In this document: piece by piece, positions 11,606 to 23,153 of the stretch
Numbering within the stretch: the stretch's first letter is position 1
Layout: every line of letters begins with the position of its first letter
DNA from: Branchiostoma floridae
Taxonomy: Eukaryota; Chordata; Leptocardii; Amphioxiformes; Branchiostomatidae
NCBI RefSeq assembly: GCF_000003815.2
Contig: NC_049989.1
Span: 17,835,143 to 17,899,142 of the forward strand
DNA length: 64,000 nt
Direction of reading: 5' to 3'
Notes under the pieces: generated by a model
What the model saw: the letters and a program-made list of their open reading frames with translations, nothing else
The model's database searches: none
Told to the model about the DNA's origin: nothing
Translations under genes and position numbers: made by a program

Positions 11606-12819
11606 ATAGATTTTCGAGTTGGTGTATAAAAGCACCCCATTACACAACTGCGCTTCTAGTGTGAGACGGCTACACTTATTCGACCTCCGCAGACCACCAT
11701 TTGAAAGTGGGCACGAGAAGGCGATACGCTGAAAAAAAATATTTAGGGTTGTACCCAAAACTCAAACATAGTATTCGTTTTCTTGTACTCCTCTAGTGCA
11801 CATTACACGCACTATATGTATAGATATTTCTAAATACCGCGTCCTCGGTCCAAACCTGTTGCCCTGTTGCCATTGACTATAGAAATCTGCATGGGTCAGA
11901 CCTTCAAATGACTAAGTGTCTGAGCAAGCCTCCTTGATCAGGGAGTGTATTTACGTTTTATATGCCTTTCCAGTGATCTGGGTTTTTGTTCTGTCCGCCT
12001 TCCGAGTGTTACACCTAAAAATCTCCAAGCTAGCATTCCAGAAAGCCTGAACAGAACCCTACATCTGCTTAGAGATGATTTTTTCTGTACTATCTCCGGA
12101 TGCCTCTGTATGACAAAAGGGTTGGAAGTAATAAGAAAAAGGAATTAATCGCAGTGAATTGATTTGCATTGAGACAATGGGACCTCCGACATATTTCAGA
12201 CAATGGCTTTGTGTTGCTTGGCTTCATGTGGAAAGCCTTTGTACATGTCTTTCTGGGCAGACATGAGCAGACATGACATGTGTCCATATGTTGAAAATCG
12301 GGAGCCAAACGAAAAAAATCGTAACCATTATTCCCCACAAATCATGCTTATTCCAAGGACATCCCGCAACCGTATGGCTTCCAGTGTATGATTCAAGCTA
12401 CTAGTATCTTTTATAGACTTTTAATCTGATTTGAGATCCTTGACCTTGGCAATTTGATATACCGGTAGTACACCATTTATATAAGTACTAGAACAATGGC
12501 CTACAGAAAGCTTATCCGCCATTTTTTTTTTCTCACAAAACAGACCAAAACGGTTTCTGACCCTGATGGAGTATATTTAAACCAAGGAGTTTTCATCAAC
12601 ATTGAAAGCTCAATGGTTACACGGCTCATCAACTTGTAACTAAGTACTCTCCAAGCAGAGGATGGTGGGGAAATCGTGACCATTTCCTTTCATCCGTTTT
12701 TTTTCGATCGGGAAATTTACTCCTTTGTGTGCGTTTGAATCCTCAGAGTGAAGCAAGGAGCTCGATATATAATTTTTACAAGAACTGTAACAGTGGTGTT
12801 CAAGGACTGCTAAACCGAA

Positions 12820-12970
12820 GACGCCTAACGGCTTAAGCCTTTATGGCCGAACGGTTTGCACGTTCGATTTGTGATCCGGCTGCCCGGGTTCGGCGCGGGT
12901 TCGAATCCCGGTAGTCGGGGTGTCGGGGTGTTGTTTCTTTCTGTTCTTACTCGCCCCTCTGGTTGTTTCA
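12820..12970 (+). mobile_element. tRNA-derived SINE
   Basis: A box-A-like TGGCCGAACGG at 12844-12854 and a consensus box B, GGTTCGAATCC, at 12898-12908 sit at tRNA spacing. The 5' and 3' acceptor-stem sequences do not pair, so this is not a working tRNA gene. It interrupts the alignment between the two segmental copies, so it inserted after the duplication. Confidence 0.7.
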
Positions 12971-13026
12971 GAACATACAGCTAACAGACAAGGGCTTGAG
13001 GGTAGATTCAAAAGCAACAGGCTTAC

Positions 13027-13140
13027 CTTGTGAATGTTCGCGGGAACAAGTCGCTCTCCCGAGCTAAAGAGATACCAGTATCTTGCTTGGACCAACGCAG
13101 GACTAACAGTGTTCGTGTCCACTCACAGCGCTAGCTTCAC
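13027..13140 (-). other. 5' untranslated exon of zinc-finger gene 2 (3' edge defined)
   Basis: Minus-strand CATTCACAAG is followed by the donor GTAAGCC. It aligns with the exon ending at 5229 in copy A. No start codon is in frame. The upstream edge is uncertain. Confidence 0.45.
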
Positions 13141-13349
13141 ATCGAATGAATAACATACTCCGAGATTGTCCAAATCCAACCAGCTGTGACCAATCAGGGC
13201 TCGTTTCTGAAACATGTGACGGCGTCCTCTTTTCAGACAACTGTCAGACCATTTTTAACCTCCTTGGTCAGACAATCATAGAAACTTCTACCCCCAACAG
13301 AAGGTTTATTGAACTAGAAAGGCCGACATTTGCTTGAGAGCAAATACAG

Positions 13350-14107
13350 CATATTTCAGCCATAATGCAACAATAGGCCTTGAGGTCGTTGGCCATTGGA
13401 AAATGACCCAAAAAAATCCCAAATATATCATTTTAAAGTGTTCCATGCCAAAAATTATACATGGGTCATTTGGATAAATATCTAGAGCACCGCTTAACCA
13501 AATTTCGGGTCATTTGGTTGTAAAACGAGGGAACAGGAGCCAAAAATGTCCAATTTTTGTCCAAAAACGGCCATAAAATCGCAATATTTAGCATTACGTT
13601 GTACTGTATGGAAAAACTGTTATTGAATTCATGCACACATAATTGAAGGGCACTTTTGTACCAAATTTCAGGTCATTTGGTTGTAAAACGAGGGTACAGG
13701 AGGCAAAAATGTGCTTTTTTTGTCAAAAAATGGCCAAAAATCGCAAAATTAAGCATTTTGTTCTACCGTATGCCAAAACTGTTATTAAATCTGGGTGGGC
13801 ATATGATCAGGGCACCTCTGTACCAAATTTCATGTCATTCGGCTGTAATACCAGGGCACAGGAGCCCGAAATATACATAAAAATTGACAAAAAACTCAAT
13901 AAAATCATTTTGAAGGCAGATATGAAAAAAATGGAAAAAACACCTGAGGGTATTGGCTTACTCTACCTTTGTGCCAAATTTCAAGTCAATCGGTTTAAAA
14001 ACGGCGGAGTTGATTCGATTTGAAGATTTGACAGGAGAAAGAAAGAAAGAAAGAAACATTACGAATACAATATATTTCACCATACCTATGGTATGGCTGA
14101 AATATAA
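13350..14107. mobile_element. Non-autonomous element with a 150-160 bp internal repeat
   Basis: A phrase built on ACCAAATTTCxxGTCATT(T/C)GG recurs at about 13500, 13662, 13823 and 13975, then come a GAAA microsatellite (14037-14057) and a terminal palindrome at 14068-14107 (CACCATACCTATGGTATGG). ATATTTCAGCCAT at the left edge matches the end of the palindrome. The 126-codon ORF inside is a product of the repeat. The family is not identified. Confidence 0.65.
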
Positions 14108-15410
14108 TAAGTACAGATTTTCGCACGGTGGTTATTTCGTTATTAGCTGAAATAATGACACCAAATTTGACGTTTCGATAAATCGGCTTTAATCAAACGG
14201 GTTGTTTATAATCATAATGGCAAAGTGGATTTAGATGTTATCACGCTGTATAATGTTTACCGACCCTGGTTGAAATAAGGACATTAACGTTATATATATC
14301 ATATATATGTATGGATTCTATAAGCAATGACATTCTATATTTCCTGGAAATAGAGACTGGAGATATATATTGCAAATTGTAGTTTCGGGCCGGCCAACTC
14401 CTTTGGTGTGTTATTTGTCTATCTGGACAATTTCTACTATTTCCAGCGACATGTGGATCCTGGTAGAGGCTAGCTACGAGGTCCTGATGTGTATAGTTAT
14501 TTCAGCCGCTCCTGGTTTAGCTAAGGACATTAACGTTATACGTATTATATGACCAAGGACAAGCGATATAGCCTGAACAAAATAGTTTTCGGGGGACAAA
14601 CTGCCTTTTATTACAACAAGTAGGAATTAACAAGCAAATCCTTGGAATGGACCACAGAAGATACATACTTCATTAGACATATGTTCTATCAAGGAGATTT
14701 TGTAACGTCCTTGATTTACAACAATGTACATGCCCCATGTAATGTTCTTGCTTTCTTGTTCACAAATGGTATCGTCCAGCGTAAGTGCTCTGTCATAGGT
14801 CTTCTGTTTTAGGTATGCAACATATAACGGAAACCTTATAGTTCATTAAGATTAACTCTCGAATATGCAAAAAATTCAAAGTATTTGTTATGCATAAAAT
14901 GAAATAAAAACTTTAGGTATGCGTAAGAATAACTCTCGGTTACATACAAATTAAACATTAAATGAGATTCATTCCTTAACCATTTACTAAACTCTGCCAT
15001 AAATGTGCAAACATTTGCATCTAATAAATAGTGTTGTGTTATAGTACTACATGTAGTAGCATACACTGACTACTGAAGTATTCAGTTCTGAAAAGTCTTT
15101 TAACATGAATATTTCAATAAGCTCGTTTACCATTCCGAGCATGCTGAAGGCCCATGTGACAGAAACAAAACGCTTCCGCAGTATGTGTAAGGATGTGTGA
15201 TTTGCTTTCTTCTCAGCCCACTGACTCATTTATGTTACAAAAATGGTAGGAAATGGTAAATAATCGTAGGATGTTGCTACCATTATTTAGAAATTATCTG
15301 AGTTATATTATATTCCATATTCTGAATATTTCCAAAGTTTCAAACAACAATATTGAAAGTTGAAGTAACGTTCATATATTCCCAAAACATCAAATCTCTT
15401 CGACATACAT
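14108..15410. other. Intergenic / probable 3' region of the LRR gene
   Basis: AT-rich with no supported exon. It should contain the 3' UTR of the LRR gene, but I could not choose a polyadenylation site. Confidence 0.4.
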
Positions 15411-16823
15411 TTAGCCGGAGACTTGGTCCTGTCCTGTCTGATCATGACCACTGGTAACTACAGTAGCATTGGAGTTTGCCTTAGTTATGACAAGGTGCCC
15501 CATCCTCCTCTTTCGCCAGATTGCGACAACGATGCTGCCAATAAAGACAATGGCAGCTATTGAGCCACAGATAGAGCCGATGAGAGCAGGTAGGGGGAAA
15601 CTGGGACGGGATTTGTGGGAACCGTATGATGTGATTGCGAGGGGTTTAGATAGTGGTTCTGTTGTTATGTCTACAGGATGTGCTGTTGAGCTAGCATTGG
15701 TTTTGAAGTACCAATAATGGTAAGAAATGGCAGTGGCATTGGAATCGTTATTGGCCCCTTCAAATTGGCTTGGAAGGGACTGTGTGGCGGTTGTGGAGAG
15801 AGTATTGTTTTCTGTGTTGCTAGAAAAAGAAGATGGTGACTTAACAGGTGACGAGAATGTGGTTCGGATGTCAACAGACAGTGTGGCAGATGTGGAGTCC
15901 ACATGATTCGGGATTGGGTTGGTATTGCATTCTATGTTGCCAATTGAAGAAGACGTTGGCACTGAAGTTGAGGTGAATAAGGAATGAACACCATGATCAA
16001 AAGGCAACGTTGATATGGTGGTCTCTTTACAAATCAGACCTCTAGGACTGATATCTTTCAGTTTTTGTTTACGGAATTTGGCAGGTTGGGCACAAGTCAT
16101 CAGGTTTTCGAACGAAGCAGACCCGCTCATTTTACGCCTGAAGGGAACCATCCTACAGTCACACCGCCAGGGGTTGTACTGAAGGAGTACTTTTCTGATA
16201 TTTGCGAACATGCCGTGAACATACACGGGAAGGACTGATAGCTGGTTTGACTGCAGATCCAAATTTGCGAAGTTAGGTAGATTAGTGAATGCACCTGGCT
16301 GGATAGCAGTTATCCGGTTCTTAGCCAAATCCAAGCTCTGGAGCTTGGGTAGGTTTGAAAATGAATCTGTTTGGAGCTCTGTTATTTTGTTTGAGCTGAT
16401 GTGCACATAGGATAGCTCATGGTGATCTGAGAATATACCGGGATCAATTTTAGTTATCCCGTTATTGTACAATTGCAACAATCTGAGCTGGGGTAAATTT
16501 GAGAATGTACCTTGTTGAATGCTAGTTATCTGATTATTTTCTATATACAAATAAGAAATAGCTTTCGGGAGGTTCTGGGGGAAGCTTGTTAGCTGGTTTA
16601 GTGCCAAATATAAGAAAGATGTGGATATTGGGAGGTCGTGGGGAACGCTAGTGAGGCCCAGCCCTATGCATTTGCAGCAAGGTGTTCGTGTTTTTCGCCA
16701 GGAAGGTCTTCTATAACAAGGTGAGGACGATGAACATTCGCATCCCGCGCCAGCTTCGGGTAGTTCGGCCTCCTTCAGGATCATGAGAAGGAAAATCAGC
16801 ACGTGCCGGAGCCTTCCACTCAT
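15411..16823 (-). CDS. Leucine-rich-repeat single-pass membrane protein
   Basis: The product is 470 aa from the chosen start. Residues 1-25 look like a signal peptide (VLIFLLMIL core). A cysteine cluster at 28-52 caps the N-terminal end. About six LRRs fill 55-205 (LxxLxLxxNxIT pattern). A C-terminal cap runs over about 217-265 (NPWRCDC, then CAQP and LIC). A Ser/Thr-rich stalk with several N-x-S/T sites spans 266-405, a membrane helix lies at about 411-435, and a basic stop-transfer WRKRR begins a 35-residue tail with no TIR, ITAM or kinase domain. I chose the ATG at 16823, not the upstream one, because an acceptor (TTTTGTGCAG) lies 15 bp before it, making the longer ORF intronic. Likely a cell-surface adhesion or recognition receptor; no orthologue can be named. 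Confidence 0.85.
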   Translation of the reverse strand: MSGRLRHVLIFLLMILKEAELPEAGAGCECSSSSPCYRRPSWRKTRTPCCKCIGLGLTSVPHDLPISTSFLYLALNQLTSFPQNLPKAISYLYIENNQITSIQQGTFSNLPQLRLLQLYNNGITKIDPGIFSDHHELSYVHISSNKITELQTDSFSNLPKLQSLDLAKNRITAIQPGAFTNLPNFANLDLQSNQLSVLPVYVHGMFANIRKVLLQYNPWRCDCRMVPFRRKMSGSASFENLMTCAQPAKFRKQKLKDISPRGLICKETTISTLPFDHGVHSLFTSTSVPTSSSIGNIECNTNPIPNHVDSTSATLSVDIRTTFSSPVKSPSSFSSNTENNTLSTTATQSLPSQFEGANNDSNATAISYHYWYFKTNASSTAHPVDITTEPLSKPLAITSYGSHKSRPSFPLPALIGSICGSIAAIVFIGSIVVAIWRKRRMGHLVITKANSNATVVTSGHDQTGQDQVSG

Positions 16824-18226
16824 GATGCCATGCAACCTGCACAAAACAAGGAAAAGAAATCGTTTGTAAGTTTGTATTGCATACCCGGTAAACAACGCAT
16901 CACACCGAAGAGTACATACATGTACTGCATGTCCGAACAGATTTAATCGATCCAAAAACAACGGAACTTGACCTGTTATCCGAAGCTAGGTTCTTATTTA
17001 CACATGAGTGAAGTGAGGAAAGCCGTGTAAATCTGCGGCACATCAATCAATCCTGGACCTCTGGGTTACAAGCAGAGGTTAGGCTGCGGCTGTTTTTTAC
17101 AGGTTTTTTTTAGTCGTGTGTTTGTCTTCTCCCATTGTCATTAGAAGTGCACAACGTATGCTGTTTTATGGTCTTCAAAGTTAGAGCTCTGCATGTATGA
17201 ACAGGACTACCTCGCCAACAACATTCACTCAACAGAGACGGCGGGCGGTATGAATGTCTTGGCACTTTGACCAATTGCTGGTCTAGAGAGCGCCCCCCCC
17301 CCCCACAATAATTGTTGCAATCCGCATATGCTTGCAAGCTGAGGACATTTAAGAAACGGGTTCACATGAAAACACAGCAACGGCAAAGCTATGGCAAGTA
17401 GAATAATCTCGTATCAACTACCTTAACATGATGTTATCAATATGTAACTGCCAGGTCTGCACGTCATCAACATTTACGTCATAAATATTTTCAGGTTTTA
17501 TTGTCTGGGGTGGCAACGTGTAAACGTGTGTACACCTGTTTCGCCATCCCGTACATTTTTCTACGGTAAATCCTAGTGATAAAAACAATAAACAACATAA
17601 ATAAACAATAATTAACTGCTCGAAGCCCAGAAAATGGTAATAATGACATGTTAAAAATAAACAAAGAGCTTATGGTGAAACCAAAAGCTGGTGGATGAAA
17701 AAAAACGGTGTCTTATACTCTAAATCATCTATGTTGCACAACGTATCAAATAATATTGGCGACGTTGCGTGGGTGAAAAAGCGGGACATCTTGCACACAG
17801 GTACTTGCGATAATTTCAGTATGATTTGTACATTAACAGTCCCCATACACATTTAAGGGCATGGAATACTCGCCATAAAAGTTCCTCCGAAGACCACATA
17901 ATTAAATAGTAATTAATTCAGGCGAGCCAACTTATTGTTCTTAAATCCTTTAAAATTATGTAGACATTATCATAAAATTCATAAAAGCATGGTAACGTTG
18001 CACACATTTCATGAGTTCTTTGAATTTTCACACATGGTTTGCAGGGATTTCTTACTTTGAAACAGGTCAGATTCCCATGTGTGTGACCAAATTTGTCTTG
18101 ACAATGTTGTTTTTGGAAAGATTTGAATGCCCCTCTAATAGGGCTTTACAACGTTGAAGGCTATGAAGGGTACTATCCAAACAGAAGTTGTTTTTTTTTT
18201 GCAAAAGATTGATCCAAACTTACCTT
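16824..18226. other. Upstream of the LRR gene, no coding exon seen
   Basis: It probably contains the 5' UTR intron and promoter of the LRR gene. It has a C-run at 17293-17305 and a fragment of the CAAGCAGAGGTTAGGCT repeat near 17070. Confidence 0.45.
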
Positions 18227-18373
18227 TCAGTCTAGTAAGAATATCTCCAGTTGGTCCCCACTTGCCGGGAATTATAAGGAAGGTGCCGCGCCCTTGTTGC
18301 TGCTGTGCTGGTACAATGCGTGTATCGATAGCCGATCCGCAATGCAGTGTGACAAACAGTTTTAGATTAGTCT
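18227..18373 (-). CDS. Possible orphan exon
   Basis: The minus-strand frame contains TLHCGSAIDTRIVPAQQQQG and then PGKWGPTGDILTRLK, and ends at a strong donor, G then GTAAGTTTGG, at 18226. The codons are GC-richer than the surroundings. The acceptor side is weak (candidates near 18373). Splicing it to the LRR exon at 16838 would hit a stop after a few codons, so it does not extend the LRR protein. I do not recognise the sequence; it may be part of another gene, a transposon or chance. Confidence 0.25.
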
Positions 18374-21300
18374 TACTTATAGGGTGGTGCTGATTGTCTG
18401 AAGCTGGGTATTTGAATATCAATACATGTATTGATATTAATAAAAGATGGTTTATTTGTTGCACATAATTTCACGGAGTTGTTTGTTGGGCTAGGAAAGG
18501 TTCTGCCATCTTCCATTGCCTCCCCGTTTAGAAAAGAAATATATATACAAAATGTGCAGGTTAAATATAGACTAGACAACTTGAACGTCATAAAATGTAT
18601 ATAACTTGAACATTGCATGAAAAATACACTTACGAGGCTCCACCCATACGCATAATATATATTGATTGTCTGAATCTGCTAATTTGAATATTACCATTGA
18701 GCAAGTTGTTTACGCCCGTTGCCTTTTGTTAATCACAATAAAAATTGAGTTCCACGAACACATACCATCGTCAAATGATGTTGTTTCCCATTGATGATGC
18801 AAATAAAGCACTGTTGTGAACTAATCGCATGCTTGCTTATAGTTGAAAGAAGAAAGATATGATTAGGCTTTGAGCCCCTAGATGGCTTCCCATGGTACTG
18901 CAGCAGTACCTCCGGTTTTTGTATTATATGTTTCGGACAAGCAAGCTATAGTCTAGTTATGTTTAAAAAAAATTTGCCATATATACTAGTAAATAATTAG
19001 ATGTTTACTGTGCAATGATGGTATAAATATTTCTTCCATATATGTCACTGGCTGTCCATTCGTATTATAAGCAATAAAAGGCAACATATATGAAATTCCC
19101 CAAAAGTATTAGTTATCTTCCTGCGCTATCCGTTCTAGTAGAATTCTATCTGATTTAAACACAAACACGTCTATTTATTAACACGTTTATTTGCCTTTTA
19201 ATATACCACATACAAATCATCCGTCAATAAAATACATCCCTAGGTCTTGGTTTGTGCCCATGGCAACTCGTAGACTTATTGTTTTACCATAAAATATTAT
19301 TTTCTTCCGACGGGATAAACCATGTTGAATAGGAGGAACATAAGTGAATCGATGCCAGGAAGACTGTACACAAATTGTTGCTCTGTTGAGAAGGAGTACT
19401 AGTAATATCTGAACCTTTACTAGAGTGATCTTTCCAATACCTTTTCTGCATACAATATCTACAGGAGAAAGGGGGTCAATTTTTGCACAGTTCCAGTGGA
19501 TTCCTCATGGTTTATGGGTTTCCTTTTACAAAAATGTACTTTGAATTTCTTGCATTGTAGAAGAATTGAACTCCTTCTTCATTCATGTTACATCTCCAGT
19601 CTCACAAGTAAACTGTCAATACATTAATTGTACTAACTTGCAGTGACAGAAACCACTGGAAAAGTAGTCATCTAATCACAAGTATTACAGAGAAACAATT
19701 ATGTTTAATGGAGATCATTCTATAACCTACCTGCTTTACCAAATTTGTACATGGTTGCACCCATTCTATGCTTCAAATTATTAATACAACCTTCTTCACA
19801 AATGAAACTAGTCGATAACTACCTGTATAATTACAATAAACACAAAAATTCCTACCATTTTCAATATGAAAGATTTCTAACAGCACAGGACAAAACGACA
19901 TTAAGTAAATGTTTTACAACTACTATAATTATGTGTGGATAAATCATTAGAAGCAATTCCATAAGTTGTCCTTGAGTAATGTTGAATGTCCAGACGTAGT
20001 TTGTTTATGGCTGAGGGGCCATCAACTTTGTCACATTACCCAAAATGCATCATACTGTGCATGCACAGTTAAATCTTTTAACATGCTTATACTTTGAAAC
20101 AACATCAGAGTTGCACATGAAACTATGTGGTACATTACAACAAGTATTTAAGAAATGTACACAACTTGCAAAAACATATTATGTCTATACTATACACGCG
20201 CAGTTCATGGTTTCTTGGGCAATCAACTCTTGCTTACGTACTCTGTGGCAATGTGCGTTAAAAGTTTATATGAAATTTCATTCAGTTATTAAAATGAGTA
20301 TGCTGAAAACATCTTCTCAAACAATTCATTAGGCATTGTAATAAGAATTTACTTACTGAAATTGTAATGATACCAATAGCATTGAAATGTCTAATACAAC
20401 AAGACCTTACATTGTATTAGAAAGGTTTGGATGAAAATACAGGCTTTAGAGCAATACCACTACTTGAAACAGTGCATTGTTTCTCCTCAGTTGAGGATGG
20501 CCACTTTACCTTCTAACCAACTCATAAAATTTCTACCTAATAATGACATTTCCTTTTACATCTACACATTACTGACCCCTCTTATACTTAAATCTAATGT
20601 ATAACTGTAGTTTTCCACGTGACCTCCTGCATTAAGGCATAAAATGACAAAAGACCAGAATACCACTCTTACCACAAAAGCACTACATAACAGATACATG
20701 TATATCTAACCTCATGCTGTTCAAGCACATGCAGTCACTTTGACACAACTGAGATGGTTACAGAAATATCCTTATCGTAAAGAACGTACAGCAGCAAAAC
20801 TTCATAACATTAGGTAGTTGTGGGGATGGCACCCCTGCATTTTTACCTGTGTGTCATCTCATCTACAAACCGATGAAATAACATTTTGGCTTTTGTAGTT
20901 CACAATTATCTCCAAGCAGATTTACCAGTGGCATAAGGCAGAATCAAAAGCTAGCCAATCAGTGTCCAACAGCCTTTTTGCTTTGCCAGCTTTTGATACT
21001 GTTTTATACCAACAGTAAATTTACTTAGATGTTACTATGGCAGAACGCTATCTGTATACTAGTATGCATGTATGTTTAATCCATTGTAAATTAGGGTACA
21101 ATATTCATGAGATGACATGACAAACACAGAAATACTGAACCATTAGTGAACAGTACATCAATTATTGATATTTATGAAAAGCTAATTTGGGTACAAGGTA
21201 CATCATTATATTTACATTGTCACAGTAGAGAGCACTGAGGCAAAAATTGAGGTATGCTGTCATCAAAAGGAAGAAGATCACACAATAAGACACTAATAAT

Positions 21301-23153
21301 CAGTACAAACATGCACCCAGTAGTACAAGTACCTCATCAATCATCTAACATATCAGATGATTCTTACTCCAATCACGTTACAAATTGCACTCACAGAATA
21401 TAGACTACCAAAATGTTGATATCAAAGCAGATGTTGGGAGGCTAACTTTCGATGTTTTCCTGGCTGCCATTTTCTATGTCAAACTGTTGACTACATGCAA
21501 AGGCTTGTCAGTCTCTTTTTCTACGTCAATGTTAAATTTAGGCAGTGGTTTAATACAGAAAAGGGCAGCAAGGAAAACATAATAATGTAGCCCCAAAAAT
21601 CTGCTTGGAGAGTACCTAAAACCATTACCAATGTTTAGATATGACTTACAAACCCTACATTTAATCTGACCTGGGTACAGCTTTACACTCGCTCATCTTG
21701 CACCCCCCTCAAGAATAAGACTGTTACCCAGGCTATTTTACATCTGGATCATAATCTTTGTTACAACCATTTATGACAACCATTACAATAAGCAATACCT
21801 AACTGCACATAACCAGTACTGACAAAATCTTTATCTAAACAGAACTATTTCAGCAAAGGTACAAATCACTACAGCTGTCCTAGTCTGTAAAAGGAACGGT
21901 TTTATTTTTTTGCTTAATCAAACTAATAGTGCTTTCTTTGCATGGCTGTGTGTAAGAAAAGCTAGAGAAATAAAAGGGCAAGTCCATGTTCAAAGCTCAA
22001 GGGAAATATTTGTTCTTCCTCTTATGTATTTTCCTCTTCAATTTGAACTTTCGCTTCAATATGAAGAATCAACCAGACCAACTTTAGCCTCCCTGGAACT
22101 TCCTTGAATGGAACAACCCTAATAACCTACATTTGTTGCTGAAATCCTACAAGGTTGAGTATCACAGCTGTCATAGTGCTATTGGAAGTATTTCTCTTAC
22201 TGTATTACAAAAGATAGTCTTTAAATACAGTACTTAAAAAGGTACATGTAGGACTATAGACACTGATATTTTCAACCAAAATTTGTCTAATGTAGCTTGA
22301 AAGGTAAAAGCAAATTATTTCAACTGCATGTATTTCTATGAATGACATGAGAGAGATTCTTCTATATTTTTGTACTACCAACTATGACAAAAGCATTGAG
22401 CTTAAACTCATAAGAGGCAGATCTACTTAACCTTATTATTTCTTGAGCAGTAAATACTCCAGTAGCCCATGATGTATATTCACAACTTCTTGCTTGACAA
22501 CAGAAGGATAAGGATCGTTGACAACAGTTTTTTTAGGCTGCTAGTTCTAGAAATCTTTCTTCATCCCTTAGTCTACTTCTTTTGAGCCAAATTTCTTGCC
22601 CACTTTTGAAATATGTTTCACGCATACGTACGCAAACCATCAACGTTCCTGGTTCACCAAACACAAGAACTGTACACTTTGAATACTCTTTAAAAGTCTA
22701 TTAGTACCCTGGCACCTTGGATCCTTCTTAAGTTGTCCATTCTAACACAAAGTCATGAAAGAATGTTTAAAAAAAAACACCTAGTGGTACTCCCAATTCT
22801 GTACAAGCTAACTCCTCACTCACTCACACTCACTATCCGGTTTAGCGTCCGTTCTTCCCTGTCTTGCAGAGGTTGTCCTGTGTTTGAAAAAGCCTCTGCC
22901 CTCGAGGCATCACCAAAAAAAGAGTCATATACTTTCTGCAACTTATGATCCACTGCTTACTGCGTCACGTGTTCTATCTACATAACGTGATGTCACGACA
23001 GCAGTGGATTCCTTGACAAAGACTGGTGCTGTTCAGTCAAAAATTTGGGTGAGTCCAATTTTTGTGTTGGATATTACAGTTAAACTAGTTCAAGAATGAC
23101 TTCTACCATCACAGATGATCTTTCAAGTTAAAAAAAGGGTCTGCCCTGTTGTT
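18374..23153. other. Long stretch without a supported gene; may include the POR 3' UTR
   Basis: Mostly AT-rich unique sequence. Recognised items: a repeat fragment near 18870-18945 related to 35700, a MITE at 20905-21016, a solo terminal repeat near 21600, and a fragment near 23015-23075 related to the arm of the 108-bp inverted repeat. The part adjacent to 23154 should be POR 3' UTR. Confidence 0.4.
20905..21016. mobile_element. MITE, CAAGCAGAT family (one end eroded)
   Basis: It starts ATTATCTCCAAGCAGATT and contains GCCAGCTTTTGATACTGTTTTATACC, a variant of the family interior. The second terminal repeat is degenerate. Confidence 0.55.

Larger units (their letters stand above)
8700..13220. 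repeat. Segmental duplication, copy B (zinc-finger gene 2 unit)
   Basis: Partner of 1040-5620, with the same order of anchors. It differs by a MITE (11363-11605) and a tRNA-derived SINE (about 12820-12970) that copy A lacks, and it lacks the TA-flanked MITE of copy A. Confidence 0.85.

Noticed and set aside
12844-12915. Functional tRNA gene
   Set aside because: Box A and box B are good, but the acceptor-stem halves do not pair, so it is a SINE head.
13643-14023. 126-codon plus-strand ORF
   Set aside because: It follows the 150-160 bp repeat of a mobile element and has no recognisable domain.
16824-16961. Longer N-terminus of the LRR protein starting at 16961
   Set aside because: An acceptor lies between that ATG and the signal-peptide Met, and the extra residues are not signal-like.
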